The position numbers and the translations under genes were made by a program. From contig CAJTAK010000001.1 in NCBI GenBank assembly GCA_910574255.1, positions 457,779 through 521,778 on the forward strand: 64,000 bases of DNA, in the 5' to 3' direction. Of the stretch, positions 9,803 to 17,497 are shown piece after piece (position 1 is the first letter of the stretch; every line of letters begins with the position of its first letter). This stretch comes from Clostridia bacterium (lineage in GTDB: Bacteria; Bacillota; Clostridia; Lachnospirales; Lachnospiraceae). The notes below the pieces were generated by a model. It saw only the letters and a program-made list of their open reading frames with translations. It did no database searches and was not told where the DNA came from.

Positions 9803-9919
9803 ATGTACTTTACGGAGTATCTGATAACCAGAGCTGATGTGAATGATTTCATGGCACATCGTCCGGAGTACACAAAGGCGAACCGCTTTGAGGATTTCGT
9901 TTGTAAAATCTATCTTTAA
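9803..9919 (+). CDS. 38-residue ORF at the left edge of the element
   Basis: ATG 9803 to TAA 9919 encodes a peptide starting MYFTEYLITRADVNDF and ending in DFVCKIYL. It has no recognisable ribosome site and sits 11 bases after the ppdK stop, so it may be read through coupling or be a gene fragment. Composition looks protein-like. I do not recognise it. A terminator follows directly. Confidence 0.35.
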   Translation: MYFTEYLITRADVNDFMAHRPEYTKANRFEDFVCKIYL

Positions 9920-9925
9920 CGATTA

Positions 9926-9959
9926 GGGGAAAATTCATTTGAGAGTTTTCCCCTTTTTT
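9926..9959 (+). terminator. Intrinsic terminator
   Basis: Stem GGGGAAAA (9926-9933) with TTTTCCCC (9946-9953), then six Ts. Ends transcription from ppdK and the 38-codon ORF. Confidence 0.8.
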
Positions 9960-10045
9960 CGTGGTTTTTTCAAAGGATTCTATCCCAAACAAAGGATAGA
10001 GTCCTTTTTATATACACAAACAAAATAATCAAAGGAGGTTCACAC

Positions 10046-10651
10046 ATGAACAACACAGCGTTAAGAGCAGGGGCGCAGAGCGCCAACAACACACACATGG
10101 TTTTTGCAAACGAGGAACATGAGAAGTTTTATTTTGAGAAACTGGAACAGGCGAGGTATCAGGACTGCTACCACAAGGCGTTGATTTACATTCTCGGCAT
10201 ATCTGAGGACACAAGGAATCATTTCAGACAGATTTATGATATCAAGTCCGGGTACATCAAAACAGAGTGTCTGCATCAGGGCTGGCAGACAAGCGGCAGT
10301 GTCCGGGTGGTAAGGCTTGCCTTTAACCTTTACACGGACGGAACGCCAAGTGTTGATGATTATAAGCGCAAGGATGAGCAGATAGGTGTAGAACTTGAAA
10401 AAGAGATAAAGAATAAATCTGTTCTCAGGGAGAAACAGCAGGCAGAGGAAACATATCTTGCAGAAAAAGCAAAGCTGGATAAAGCACTGGCAATGGAACT
10501 TATGTCACAGTCCGAATATGAGGTGAAGCTTGCCATAGCGAAAAAGAAATATGATAATTTTGAGGAAATCCGCAAAGTACAGCAACTGGCAGATATGAAC
10601 CTTATCACAAAGGAAGAGAAAGAGGCTAAAATCAAGGAATTGACAGAGTAA
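10046..10651 (+). CDS. DUF6075-like protein with coiled-coil tail
   Basis: 201 residues, excellent ribosome site AAAGGAGG (10031-10038). The first ~110 residues (FYFEKLEQARYQDCYHKALIYILGIS, then a GYIKTECLHQGWQTSGS core and VRVVRLAFNLYTDG) match what I remember of DUF6075, a family common in Firmicutes phages and integrative elements with no known function. Residues ~115-201 are charged and helical with heptad character (EKQQAEETYLAEKAKLDKAL), a likely coiled coil. It is flanked by terminators on both sides, so it forms its own unit. Domain call from memory, not searched. Confidence 0.6.
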   Translation: MNNTALRAGAQSANNTHMVFANEEHEKFYFEKLEQARYQDCYHKALIYILGISEDTRNHFRQIYDIKSGYIKTECLHQGWQTSGSVRVVRLAFNLYTDGTPSVDDYKRKDEQIGVELEKEIKNKSVLREKQQAEETYLAEKAKLDKALAMELMSQSEYEVKLAIAKKKYDNFEEIRKVQQLADMNLITKEEKEAKIKELTE

Positions 10652-10674
10652 AGTACATATAGCAGTATGGTGAG

Positions 10675-10705
10675 AGAACTGTTCCGTTGGGGCAGTTCTT
10701 TTTTC
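10675..10705 (+). terminator. Intrinsic terminator after the DUF6075-like gene
   Basis: Stem AGAACTG (10675-10681) with CAGTTCT (10693-10699), then a run of Ts. Confidence 0.8.
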
Positions 10706-10770
10706 GTAATTTTTTATTGCAGGATATAATTTCTGATGTTATGATTAATATATAAAGGACAGGTGAAAAT

Positions 10771-11122
10771 ATGGGTAGAAAACTGAAAGTGTATTTAGAT
10801 ACATCTGTTATCAGTCATCTGATGCAGGAAGATGTGCCTGAAAAAATGGCAGATACAATATGAAAGTTATGATATTACAAAAGATGTATTAGATGTGGCG
10901 CACCAGCTTATTGCTATGGGAGTGCTTACAAATAAGAGTTTTGATGATTGTCAGCATATTGGAGCCGCTGTGGTGAATAACTGTGACTGCATCATATCAT
11001 GGAATTTTAAGCATATTGTAAATATCAAGACGATTCGTGGAGTAAGGGCGATTACAAATCTGGAAGGATACAAGCCGATAGAGATATGGAGTCCGTCTGT
11101 ATTATTGGAAAGTGAGGGATGA
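10771..11122 (+). pseudogene. PIN-domain toxin, internally deleted
   Basis: ATG 10771 starts MGRKLKVYLDTSVISHLMQ, the N-terminal PIN motif with its first acidic residue (Asp in YLDTSVIS). The frame stops at TGA 10861. From about 10860 a different frame carries the C-terminal half of a PIN domain, DDCQHIGAAVVNNCDCIISW, then NFKHIVN and IEIWSPSVLL, ending at 11122. Around 50-60 central residues are missing and the frame has shifted, so the nuclease should be dead. The pattern fits a single internal deletion of a VapC-like gene. The stop overlaps an ATG of the downstream small gene. Confidence 0.7.
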
Positions 11123-11124
11123 TT

Positions 11125-11301
11125 ATGGAAAAACCTGTTTTGAGTCCAAATTTTACTATTGAAGATATTCACAAATTACGAGAATATAATTATGAAATGA
11201 CAAAGCATATGACGGACGAGGAACGAATGGATTACTACAATAAAGCAGGAAGAGCATTTCAGCGTGAAATTGAAGCGGCAAGACTTCAGGAGGCACGCTA
11301 A
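11125..11301 (+). CDS. Small charged protein, possible antitoxin partner
   Basis: 58 residues starting MEKPVLSPNFTIEDIHKLRE; an in-frame ATG at 11119 overlaps the PIN stop, but GAGGGA (11114-11119) favours ATG 11125. The sequence is hydrophilic and helical, ending in REIEAARLQEAR. Small helical proteins in this position often neutralise PIN toxins, but no family is recognised. With its toxin broken it may be non-functional. Confidence 0.5.
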   Translation: MEKPVLSPNFTIEDIHKLREYNYEMTKHMTDEERMDYYNKAGRAFQREIEAARLQEAR

Positions 11302-11387
11302 ATGAGATAAAATAGCGCAATAGAGAATGGTTCTCATATTGTAGAATAAATGAGTGGTATACAGTGTCTTACTGACCGCCATATACC

Positions 11388-11432
11388 GCCCAGGCGGCGA
11401 TCACCGCAGGTAAGCGAACAAGTGTTCAGTAA
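11388..11432 (+). pseudogene. Displaced ppdK 3' tail (attR side)
   Basis: From the right direct repeat (11388-11401) the ppdK frame continues as AQAAITAGKRTSVQ then TAA 11432. This parallels AQAAINNVGK at the current ppdK end. It is best read as the original C-terminal codons, pushed 1.6 kb downstream by the insertion. Confidence 0.6.
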
Positions 11433-11462
11433 CTTGAAAGTGTAGAAAGACTGTTGAAAATG

Positions 11463-11502
11463 GCCCATTCAGAGGTTTTGTGTCCCTGGATGGGCTGTTT
11501 TT
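11463..11502 (+). terminator. Intrinsic terminator, probably the original ppdK terminator
   Basis: GCCCATTCAGAGG (11463-11475) pairs with CCCTGGATGGGC (11484-11495), followed by GTTTTTA. It lies 30 bases after the displaced ppdK tail, as expected if it once ended the ppdK transcript. Confidence 0.65.
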
Positions 11503-11611
11503 AGGAGTATTTGGGGTATAAGGCCGGAATTCTGGGGTAAAAGTGCGAATGCTTTGCTGGATAGATGTACAATAGGATGTTATGATCTGATTAAGAAAGG
11601 CGGGTGAAAAT

Positions 11612-11761
11612 ATGTCAGTAACTGGATATTATGACGGAACGGCGGTTCGCATAGATACCCCTCTAAAGATAAATCAAAAGGTAATTGTGATTCCAATTGA
11701 GACGGAAGAAGATATGGAAGAAACTGCGGCGGGAGGACTTCATAGGAGGTGGTCAATATGA
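11612..11761 (+). CDS. Small protein, possible antitoxin-like fragment
   Basis: 49 residues from ATG 11612: a beta-type N-terminus (GYYDGTAVRIDTPLKINQKV, then IVIPIE) and an acidic linker. The pattern resembles the N-terminal strands of AbrB/DUF104-like antitoxins (short swapped-hairpin dimers), but the C-terminus ends abruptly in LHRRWSI, as if truncated. The stop overlaps the start of the next gene (ATGA), so the two are coupled. Function unknown. Confidence 0.5.
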   Translation: MSVTGYYDGTAVRIDTPLKINQKVIVIPIETEEDMEETAAGGLHRRWSI

Positions 11762-12015
11762 CAAAACAAGATGCACGAGATTTATTAAATAGTATGCTGA
11801 TACCTTTCGGTGAGCATACAGAGAGCATTAAGGCAAATGGTACTTTAACCAGTGCTGAAGAGGATAAGTTATTACAAAGCGTAATAGACTTTGAAACTCT
11901 GAGTGGGGCGTACAACTTACATGGAGCTTTGGCTTACGTTGCCAGTGTTATGAAAAGGTATGTAAAACAGGCACAAATTTCGGGGGGGGGGACAAGATCC
12001 CACTTAACCAGATAG
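11758..12015 (+). CDS. Hypothetical protein, C-terminus altered after a G10 run
   Basis: 85 residues from ATG 11758, with AGGAGGT (11744-11750) at good distance. Mostly helical (KQDARDLLNSML, EEDKLLQSVIDFETLSGAYN). I do not recognise the family. A run of ten Gs at 11982-11991 falls near the end, after which the frame reads only GGGTRSHLTR. Length variation in that run would change the C-terminus, so the real 3' end may be in another frame or deleted. Confidence 0.5.
   Translation: MTKQDARDLLNSMLIPFGEHTESIKANGTLTSAEEDKLLQSVIDFETLSGAYNLHGALAYVASVMKRYVKQAQISGGGTRSHLTR
11982..11991 (+). repeat. Homopolymer of ten Gs
   Basis: Ten consecutive Gs inside the preceding ORF. Such runs are slippage-prone. 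It also marks a change from ordinary composition to AT-rich DNA, so it may sit at a junction. Confidence 0.7.
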
Positions 12016-12338
12016 TTTACTTTTTCTGATTAAGCAGGTATTATTTTTTATAATGGTTTCTTGTATAGTATATAAGTTGTCATATACTCAAAAAGACATC
12101 TTAGGGATATTAGAAAATCAACATGGTATAAATATATTTATTTTCTATGTAAAAGGTGAATATTTTCTTTGAGTTATCTGGTAAAGTTTTGATATTTTGA
12201 GTTTCTGTTTTAAAGTCTGTTCATCTACGATTTTTCTGCGACTCTGCTTGTTTTTTCTGCTCCTATTAAAAATTATAGTGGCATTCTGAAGGATTTTTTC
12301 GCTCCTGTCGGGGATTGCTCTGTATTTCTGAATGTTTA
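12016..12338. other. AT-rich intergenic region
   Basis: About 320 bases without a convincing gene. A minus-strand ORF of 78 codons spans part of it, but its composition is that of AT-rich noncoding DNA and it has no ribosome site. The region leads into the 21-bp repeat array. Confidence 0.4.
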
Positions 12339-12390
12339 TACTGCACCTGTTTATAATTGTACTGCCCCTCTGATATGTCAAACTGCACCT
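12339..12390. repeat. Three direct repeats at 21-bp period
   Basis: TACTGCACCT at 12339, TACTGCCCCT at 12360 and AACTGCACCT at 12381, exactly 21 bp apart. IS21-family elements carry arrays of similar ~20-bp transposase-binding repeats at their ends, so this may be the stranded end of such an insertion sequence. No transposase gene is next to it. Confidence 0.5.
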
Positions 12391-12466
12391 AACCTTGTTA
12401 AGATGACGAGTTTGGAGCTGATATGGATTACTACAAGTAGAATTTTAGTAAAGGCAGGTGTTTGAT

Positions 12467-12913
12467 ATGGCGGAGAGATATTTTGTCTACAGAGAGTTTG
12501 CCAGGATAGCTGGTATTTCCCCTCAGAGGTTATCAGAGCTGATTAATCAGGGCATTGTTCGTACCAATGAGGGCGGTAAGGTTTTGGAGAGTGAGATTGG
12601 CTGCTTTATACGGGAGAGGCTGGGGAAGAAGCTTGCAAGTTCTGGCCATTCGTATCTTTATCTTTTAGTTGGAAAGCCTGACGAGGAGGAGTATCGAAAG
12701 GCATTATCAAGTGTAGTGTCATGTGAAGGTTCCACGACAATAAGCGGAAAAGGGGTAATCTCCGCTCCGCTTGTAAGCATGGACGCATCTTTCAAGTCCA
12801 TTGTAGTGAGCTTGAATCTGATTGATGAAGGCAGGGAACCGCTTGTATTGAGGAGTGACTGGAATCCGGAGGCATCTCATTCAGACAAATATTTTCCAGA
12901 TTATTTTAGGTGA
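12467..12913 (+). CDS. Helix-turn-helix protein of unknown function
   Basis: 148 residues. Residues ~8-55 read as a MerR/excisionase-type winged helix (VYREFARIAGISPQRLSELI, then NQGIVRTNEGGKVLESEIGC). The rest (LYLLVGKPDEEEYRKALSSV and onwards) has no family I know and is not a serine-recombinase core. ATG 12467 follows AAGGCAGGTG; a GTG at 12458 is possible but inside that ribosome site. Stand-alone gene in decayed mobile DNA. Confidence 0.5.
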   Translation: MAERYFVYREFARIAGISPQRLSELINQGIVRTNEGGKVLESEIGCFIRERLGKKLASSGHSYLYLLVGKPDEEEYRKALSSVVSCEGSTTISGKGVISAPLVSMDASFKSIVVSLNLIDEGREPLVLRSDWNPEASHSDKYFPDYFR

Positions 12914-13009
12914 AAAAGTTGACAGTATTCTTTAAGAGTTTTATAATTTAACCTTAAGTTCAATTATGAGGATGCAGACAGTGGCACGGAGAAAAAAAGA
13001 GCCGAAAAG

Positions 13010-13243
13010 TGTACACCGAAAAAAAAGGAATTTTTAATATCCGGCATAGATAAAGGCGATCTGCGAAACGATCTGAAAATCATGCCTGCTATTTTTGTTT
13101 TCTGGGGTATGTTGTCCGGGCTTATTCAGCTTGCAGAAAACAAAGAAGAATATATTAAAAAAGCAATGGGATTATCAAAAGTCCAGTTTTTAGAACATGG
13201 TTTTCATATGTTGTATTGTTCTATTGCAGATAGTGGAGAGTGA
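13010..13243 (+). pseudogene. TetR-family regulator, C-terminal remnant
   Basis: The open frame reads ISGIDKGDLRNDLKIMPAIF, then VFWGMLSGLIQLAENKEEYIKKAMG and FLEHGFHMLYCSI, ending at TGA 13243. (Quoted in pieces.) This resembles the ligand-binding C-terminal domain of a TetR/AcrR regulator. There is no start codon, ribosome site or N-terminal HTH, so only about 75 residues survive. Confidence 0.55.
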
Positions 13244-13342
13244 TGAAGTGAGAATATCGAAAAGGAAAACAGTATAGTTGATGAACAGAAAATTGACCAC
13301 TTTTTGACTTATTTGCAGTATCATATTCTGAGAGAGGTTATT

Positions 13343-14017
13343 ATGGCATACAAAATACTCATTGTTGATGATGAAAAAATGCTGACAGAGTTATTGTCAA
13401 GTCACTTACGGAAGTGTGGATATGAGGCTTTTGTAGCGGAAAATGCACAGCAGACAATATCCATGCTGAATGTCTATCCGGATTTGATTCTGCTTGACAT
13501 CAATATGCCGGAAATAGATGGACTGGAGCTATGTAAAATGATCCGCCAGAATGTCGTCTGCCCCATTTTGTTTCTGACAGCCCGGATTACGGAACAGGAC
13601 AAAATAAACGGCCTGCAGGCTGGAGGTGATGATTACATAACCAAGCCGTTCAGCCTGAAAGAGTTGACTGCAAGAGTGGCGGCTCACCTGCGGAGGGATG
13701 AACGAAGCAAGTGTACGCCTAAAATCGTTTCTTCCCAGGGCTTGATCGTAAATCTTGCGGAACGTACTTGTTTTTATGGGGAAAGGCCGCTGAGCCTGTC
13801 AAACCGTGAGTTTGACATTGTGGAGTTTCTGATGTGTAACGTGGGTCAGATATTCGACAGGGAGCGGATCTATGAAGCCGTGTGGGGGCTGAATGCCGAA
13901 GGAGACAGCGGAGTCATAAAAGAGCATATCCGAAAGATCAGGAATAAACTGAAGGAAGCTACGGGCAGGGAATATATCGAAACAGTCTGGGGGATGGGGT
14001 ACAGATGGAAAAAATGA
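13343..14017 (+). CDS. Response regulator, OmpR/PhoB family
   Basis: 224 residues. The receiver domain has acidic pocket D9-D10, phospho-acceptor Asp52 (LLDINMPE), a Thr switch in FLTARI and Lys in TKPF. The C-terminal winged helix ends with EYIETVWGMGYRW. GAGAGG before ATG 13343 supports this start; 13 extra in-frame codons upstream lack one. It overlaps the kinase gene by 13 bases, so they form an operon. Targets are not evident; no transporter lies immediately downstream, and the promoter-proximal DNA is a TetR remnant. Confidence 0.92.
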   Translation: MAYKILIVDDEKMLTELLSSHLRKCGYEAFVAENAQQTISMLNVYPDLILLDINMPEIDGLELCKMIRQNVVCPILFLTARITEQDKINGLQAGGDDYITKPFSLKELTARVAAHLRRDERSKCTPKIVSSQGLIVNLAERTCFYGERPLSLSNREFDIVEFLMCNVGQIFDRERIYEAVWGLNAEGDSGVIKEHIRKIRNKLKEATGREYIETVWGMGYRWKK

Positions 14018-15285
14018 GGAAACCCGGATCAATGAAAAGAGCTTTTATCTGTGCGGTAGCTGCTACAATGTTTCTTGTTTTTGCGGCATCTGTCCTGACG
14101 ATTTATGGATGCTACCGTATACAAAAAGTGATACTTCCCGATTCTCAGGAAGTCTGGCTGAATATCCGGACGGTCACAGCGGACGGGAGGGTATTAGAGG
14201 GAGGGCAGAGGGTTATCCTTGACGAACCTGCCCAGGTGGGTATGCTCGTTCCCACCGGAGTGGATGTAACTTTGGAGAATACGGAATTCATAATAGAGAA
14301 AATCGAGTCCGGCTTTGCGGCGCTTCGCCCAAAGCAAAAGTTCGTATACAGAATGGCAGGCATTTCTATGGTGTTGTTTCCTTTTGTCTATTCCATTACA
14401 GGTATCATGCTGTGCGCATGGTGGTTTTACAGGAAAGAACTGTCGCCGCCCATTCAGGTTCTTGCCGATGCGACAAAACATATCCGGGAGCAAGACCTTG
14501 ATTTTACGGTTGATTATAACAGGAATGATGAATTAGGAAGGCTCTGCACCGCTTTTGAAGAAATGCGGCAGGCGCTCTATGATAACAACCGTCAGCTATG
14601 GAACATGATCGAGCAGCGCAGAATCCTGCAGGCGTCAGTGGCACATGACCTTAGAAATCCCATTGCGATTGTTGAGGGATATGTGGAATATATGCAGCAA
14701 TGTCTGGCAGATGGAAATCTGAATGACGAAGAATTACGGCATACACTGTCTAACCTTGCGGTAACGGCAAAACGGCTTGAACATTATACAGATTATATCC
14801 GTGACCTGAATGCGATTGAAGAAACGGAAACAAAGTATTCCGTAGTTCAGTTACCGGACTTTTTAAGAAGAGCTACGGAAAGTTTTTCGTTTTTTGCCAA
14901 ACAGCGTAGCCTGGAGATTGCATACCATTCTGCCATATCCGAATGTCAGGTAAAATTAGACGAGCAGATTTTTTACCGTATTGTCGAGAATATCTTTTCC
15001 AATGCCGTTCGATATGCCAAAAGCAAGGTGAATTTCGGGTACTCCCTTACAGATGATATGCTTATGATAACCATATCAGACGATGGCAAAGGCTTTTCAA
15101 GGGCAATGCTCCGTAAAAAGAACACTTTTCTTTATTCTGAGGATAAAACGGGAGAGCATATGGGCCTGGGATTGGCTACAAGCCGTGTCCTTAGCCAGAA
15201 ACACGGCGGAAGTTTAGAACTTTCAAATATTGCTTCTGGTGGAGCTTGTGTAACAATTAAACTTGCAGTCCACAAAATGAATTGA
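14005..15285 (+). CDS. Sensor histidine kinase
   Basis: 426 residues: a membrane helix near residues 12-35, an extracytoplasmic segment of about 80 residues, a second helix near 118-142, a HAMP-like linker, HisKA with AHDLRNPIAIVEGY (His in the H-box), and HATPase_c with an N-box (IVENIFSNAVRYA), ISDDGKGFS (G1) and GLGLATSRVL (G2). It partners the upstream regulator. Start 14005 is assumed; ATG 14014 overlapping the regulator stop is an alternative. The extracytoplasmic loop suggests sensing of an external signal, which I cannot identify. Confidence 0.9.
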   Translation: MEKMRKPGSMKRAFICAVAATMFLVFAASVLTIYGCYRIQKVILPDSQEVWLNIRTVTADGRVLEGGQRVILDEPAQVGMLVPTGVDVTLENTEFIIEKIESGFAALRPKQKFVYRMAGISMVLFPFVYSITGIMLCAWWFYRKELSPPIQVLADATKHIREQDLDFTVDYNRNDELGRLCTAFEEMRQALYDNNRQLWNMIEQRRILQASVAHDLRNPIAIVEGYVEYMQQCLADGNLNDEELRHTLSNLAVTAKRLEHYTDYIRDLNAIEETETKYSVVQLPDFLRRATESFSFFAKQRSLEIAYHSAISECQVKLDEQIFYRIVENIFSNAVRYAKSKVNFGYSLTDDMLMITISDDGKGFSRAMLRKKNTFLYSEDKTGEHMGLGLATSRVLSQKHGGSLELSNIASGGACVTIKLAVHKMN

Positions 15286-15399
15286 TATTTTTATTTATTA
15301 AAAGGTTTGGATCAAAAAAGTGATTGACAAAGAGGCAAACGGAGGTTTCTTTTATGTGGGGACTATATCTCGATAGTAAAGCTTTTAAAGATGGACTAT

Positions 15400-15480
15400 T
15401 GTGCGGCTGTTTCAAAATGGGAACGAGGTATCGGATTTTTACCGAATATATCTATAAAAAATATCAGCAATCTACAGAAA
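15400..15480 (+). pseudogene. XRE-type HTH fragment
   Basis: One frame reads CAAVSKWERGIGFLPNIS, close to the recognition-helix signature of XRE regulators (K-A-V-S-K-W-E-R-G). There is no start or ribosome site and the frame runs into the following gene's leader. An intact relative with a VSRWERGLGFPDI motif occurs at 38479. Confidence 0.4.
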
Positions 15481-15500
15481 CGTAAGAAACGGAGGAAAAA

Positions 15501-16229
15501 ATGGTCGATTATTCACAATTTGAGGCAAGTGTAAAATCCGGCATCCACGCAGATGTGAGCCGGATACGGCAGAAAGATGAAATAATAAAAGCCGTCGTTA
15601 AAAAGCGGAGAAGCTCTGCGATAATCTGCGTATGCTTCCTGTGCATGGCAGGAATTTCTATGTTTAAAAGCTGGGTTCCCGCCGTTATCTGTTTCCTTCT
15701 TGCATTGTTTTTCCTATGGCGGGCTGTCGGAAAATTTTCTGACGAATATTTACGGGAAATGTACGAGGAGGGGCTTTTGGTTCCCGGCATGATCGTGAAA
15801 ACGGAACCCCTTACTATCATGGCAATCGCAAACATGACTGCGCGGGATGGCGCGGCAACCGTAAATGGATGCTGCTGTCTGGAGGTAAAGGAGCTTGACG
15901 GGGCGCAAAAAATTCTATTTGAAAAAATCCCCTGCTCCTGTTTTTTCTGCTATGAGGGCGGCGATTACCATTCTTCCTTCCAGCCCCATCCTCTTTATTG
16001 GGGAACGGCAGATCAGCAGTCTATTCAAGAAGCGCTAAGACAGGTGGAGGAAGACAACAAAGAAAATGCAAAAGATGAATGGGAAGTGCTCAAGGAGGTT
16101 GCGCGGCAGTTCCCTGATTTGGGAAACGGAAACTTGATTTTGTTGGATGAAAATTATGTTCCCTTTGGGAAAAAGAACTACATGGACAGCAACTATAAGC
16201 CCCTCAACGAGGAAACTGACCCCAAGTAA
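15501..16229 (+). CDS. Membrane-anchored protein of unknown function
   Basis: 242 residues with GGAGG at 15491-15495. An N-terminal cytoplasmic segment is followed by two membrane helices (about residues 38-75: SAIICVCFLCMAGISMF, then VPAVICFLLALFFLW) and a soluble domain with a cysteine cluster (NGCCCLEVKEL and PCSCFFCYEGG). A short C-terminal region reads GNGNLILLDENYVPFGKKNY. It recalls DUF3239-type proteins, but I am not certain. Probably accessory cargo; no operon partner is clear. Confidence 0.55.
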   Translation: MVDYSQFEASVKSGIHADVSRIRQKDEIIKAVVKKRRSSAIICVCFLCMAGISMFKSWVPAVICFLLALFFLWRAVGKFSDEYLREMYEEGLLVPGMIVKTEPLTIMAIANMTARDGAATVNGCCCLEVKELDGAQKILFEKIPCSCFFCYEGGDYHSSFQPHPLYWGTADQQSIQEALRQVEEDNKENAKDEWEVLKEVARQFPDLGNGNLILLDENYVPFGKKNYMDSNYKPLNEETDPK

Positions 16230-16345
16230 TATGTTCCATTTAGGGAAACGCTGATGAAAGCGTTTCCCTCGTCGCAAATTCGGGATTGTTTAGGCAGGAA
16301 CTGAAAGAGATCGGTTGTGTTAGCGAAACGATTGGGTGGGAATGT

Positions 16346-16567
16346 ATGCTCGCAAAAATAAAAGAACAGTTATCTTATGATTGGAATAAAAAGATTTATC
16401 TGATTCTTTCTGATGGCTGGGTTTATGAAGGATATATAGATACTATGATCGATGTACTTAATGAAGTTGATGGATTGTTGGAGGATTTTTATATTGTTAC
16501 TCCGCAATTTGATAAATTTGCAGCATATACGGATGACGGTCAGTGCTTATGTTTTTATGAAAAATAA
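16346..16567 (+). CDS. Small acidic protein of unknown function
   Basis: 73 residues from ATG 16346. The open frame extends further upstream to a TTG at 16286 (93 residues) but lacks a ribosome site there; GTGGG precedes 16346. Sequence features: LILSDGWVYEGYIDTMIDVL, then EDFYIVTPQFDKFAAY. It resembles small immunity-type or phage-hypothetical proteins, without a firm match. Confidence 0.45.
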   Translation: MLAKIKEQLSYDWNKKIYLILSDGWVYEGYIDTMIDVLNEVDGLLEDFYIVTPQFDKFAAYTDDGQCLCFYEK

Positions 16568-16732
16568 CACGGTTGATATTTCCTCTGCACAAAAAGCGAT
16601 AATTCGATAATTATAGGCCCACAGATGTTCAGTTTGATAACTTCAAATCCGGCGGTAAATGAAAATACACGGATGATTAGTGACTGACACGTCTTGTTGG
16701 TTTGTTATATGCTTGATGAAAGGAAGATGAAT

Positions 16733-16966
16733 ATGAAATTGTTAACTTTTGTTATTATCACACTTGCTATATATATGCCATTTCATTTGTTTAAAGAGGC
16801 ACTTGGGAATTTCCCTAAGTGGATGTATGAACATAAATGGCTTCCGTACCATATGACAAATGGACATTGGATGTCAAATAATATTTTTATTTATTATCCT
16901 ATGCTTTTGCTTGCCACATTCATATTTGTAATTGGAGAAGAAAATTGCACTTGTTTCGGGAAGTGA
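16733..16966 (+). CDS. Small membrane protein
   Basis: 77 residues: a signal-anchor-like first helix (LLTFVIITLAIYMPF) and a second near the end (YYPMLLLATFIFVIG), separated by an aromatic, basic loop. AAGGAAG (16719-16725) supports ATG 16733, with ATG 16727 as alternative. Function unknown. Its last bases overlap the start of the duplicated leader at 16960. Confidence 0.5.
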   Translation: MKLLTFVIITLAIYMPFHLFKEALGNFPKWMYEHKWLPYHMTNGHWMSNNIFIYYPMLLLATFIFVIGEENCTCFGK

Positions 16967-17076
16967 ATTGTTAGTAAAGTGGGTTTTGCCAAAAACAAGT
17001 GGAAGAAAAGCTGGTGTGCAGGTGGTTCTTATAAAATGAATATGGTAAAATTTTATAAGAAACGAGGTAAAGCAAT
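16960..17076 (+). repeat. Duplicated leader of the 122-codon gene, copy 1
   Basis: 117 bases repeated at 29306-29422 with two differences. It contains a perfect 12-bp inverted repeat (17026-17037 and 17050-17061, TTCTTATAAAAT and its complement) with a 12-base loop just upstream of the ribosome site, suitable as an operator or an RNA hairpin. The leader is more conserved between copies than the genes that follow. Confidence 0.75.
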
Positions 17077-17445
17077 ATGGAAAAGAAAATTTATATCACA
17101 GAGGAAGAACGGGAAAAGTGCCAGAAGGTGGCTGAAGCATTTGCAGAGTTGTACGAAATGGCGGACATTGTGATAGTTGATGTAGGCAGATACGGTTTTG
17201 TAATGCTCAAATATTATACGCCGCCGCATGGCTTTGAGGAAGATGAAACTTTTACGGACAGCAAGGCATTGTTTGAAGCATTATGGCAGGAATGGCTTGA
17301 CATGAAGCTGTATCTTATCGCAAAGGGTACTCCATTGCTGGAAAAAGGGTATAAGGGTGTATTTGAGAGCCTGTCAGAAGAAAAACAGTCGGAACTTATC
17401 GGGCGAAAAACCGTTTTCGCAAGAATGGCGGGAATAGGTCTGTAA
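17077..17445 (+). CDS. Hypothetical protein, 122-residue paralogue, copy 1
   Basis: Starts MEKKIYITEEEREKCQKVAE, includes VDVGRYGFVMLKYY and a helical C-terminal half (FEALWQEWLDMKLYLIAKG). I do not know the function; similar proteins are, as I remember, common in clostridial integrative elements. ATG 17077 follows GAGG at about 10 bases. The gene has an almost identical leader to its broken relative at 29423 and is followed, after 52 bases, by a 150-nt hairpin, so leader, gene and hairpin seem to be one module. Confidence 0.65.
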   Translation: MEKKIYITEEEREKCQKVAEAFAELYEMADIVIVDVGRYGFVMLKYYTPPHGFEEDETFTDSKALFEALWQEWLDMKLYLIAKGTPLLEKGYKGVFESLSEEKQSELIGRKTVFARMAGIGL

Positions 17446-17497
17446 AAAGATGTTTCTAACAAAGAAATAGATAGAGAGATGGATTCCGTAGGCGCAG

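Larger units (their letters stand above)
9773..11387. mobile_element. 1.6-kb integrated element in ppdK, no recombinase
   Basis: Bounded by the 14-bp direct repeats. It holds a 38-codon ORF, a terminator, a DUF6075-like gene, a second terminator, a PIN toxin remnant and a small downstream gene. No integrase or transfer gene is present, so it is either the relic of a larger integrative element after internal deletion, or a non-autonomous passenger mobilised in trans. Both alternatives fit; the decayed PIN locus favours a relic. Confidence 0.6.

Noticed and set aside
12145-12381. 78-codon minus-strand ORF
   Set aside because: No ribosome site, AT-rich low-information sequence, and it overlaps the 21-bp repeat array; best seen as noncoding.
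12467-12913. IS607-type serine recombinase
   Set aside because: The N-terminal HTH fits, but the following sequence lacks the catalytic serine motif and is too short.
16979-17173. 64-codon ORF in the duplicated leader, also present at 29325-29519
   Set aside because: It recurs only because the DNA is duplicated; it overlaps the real gene in another frame and carries no ribosome site.
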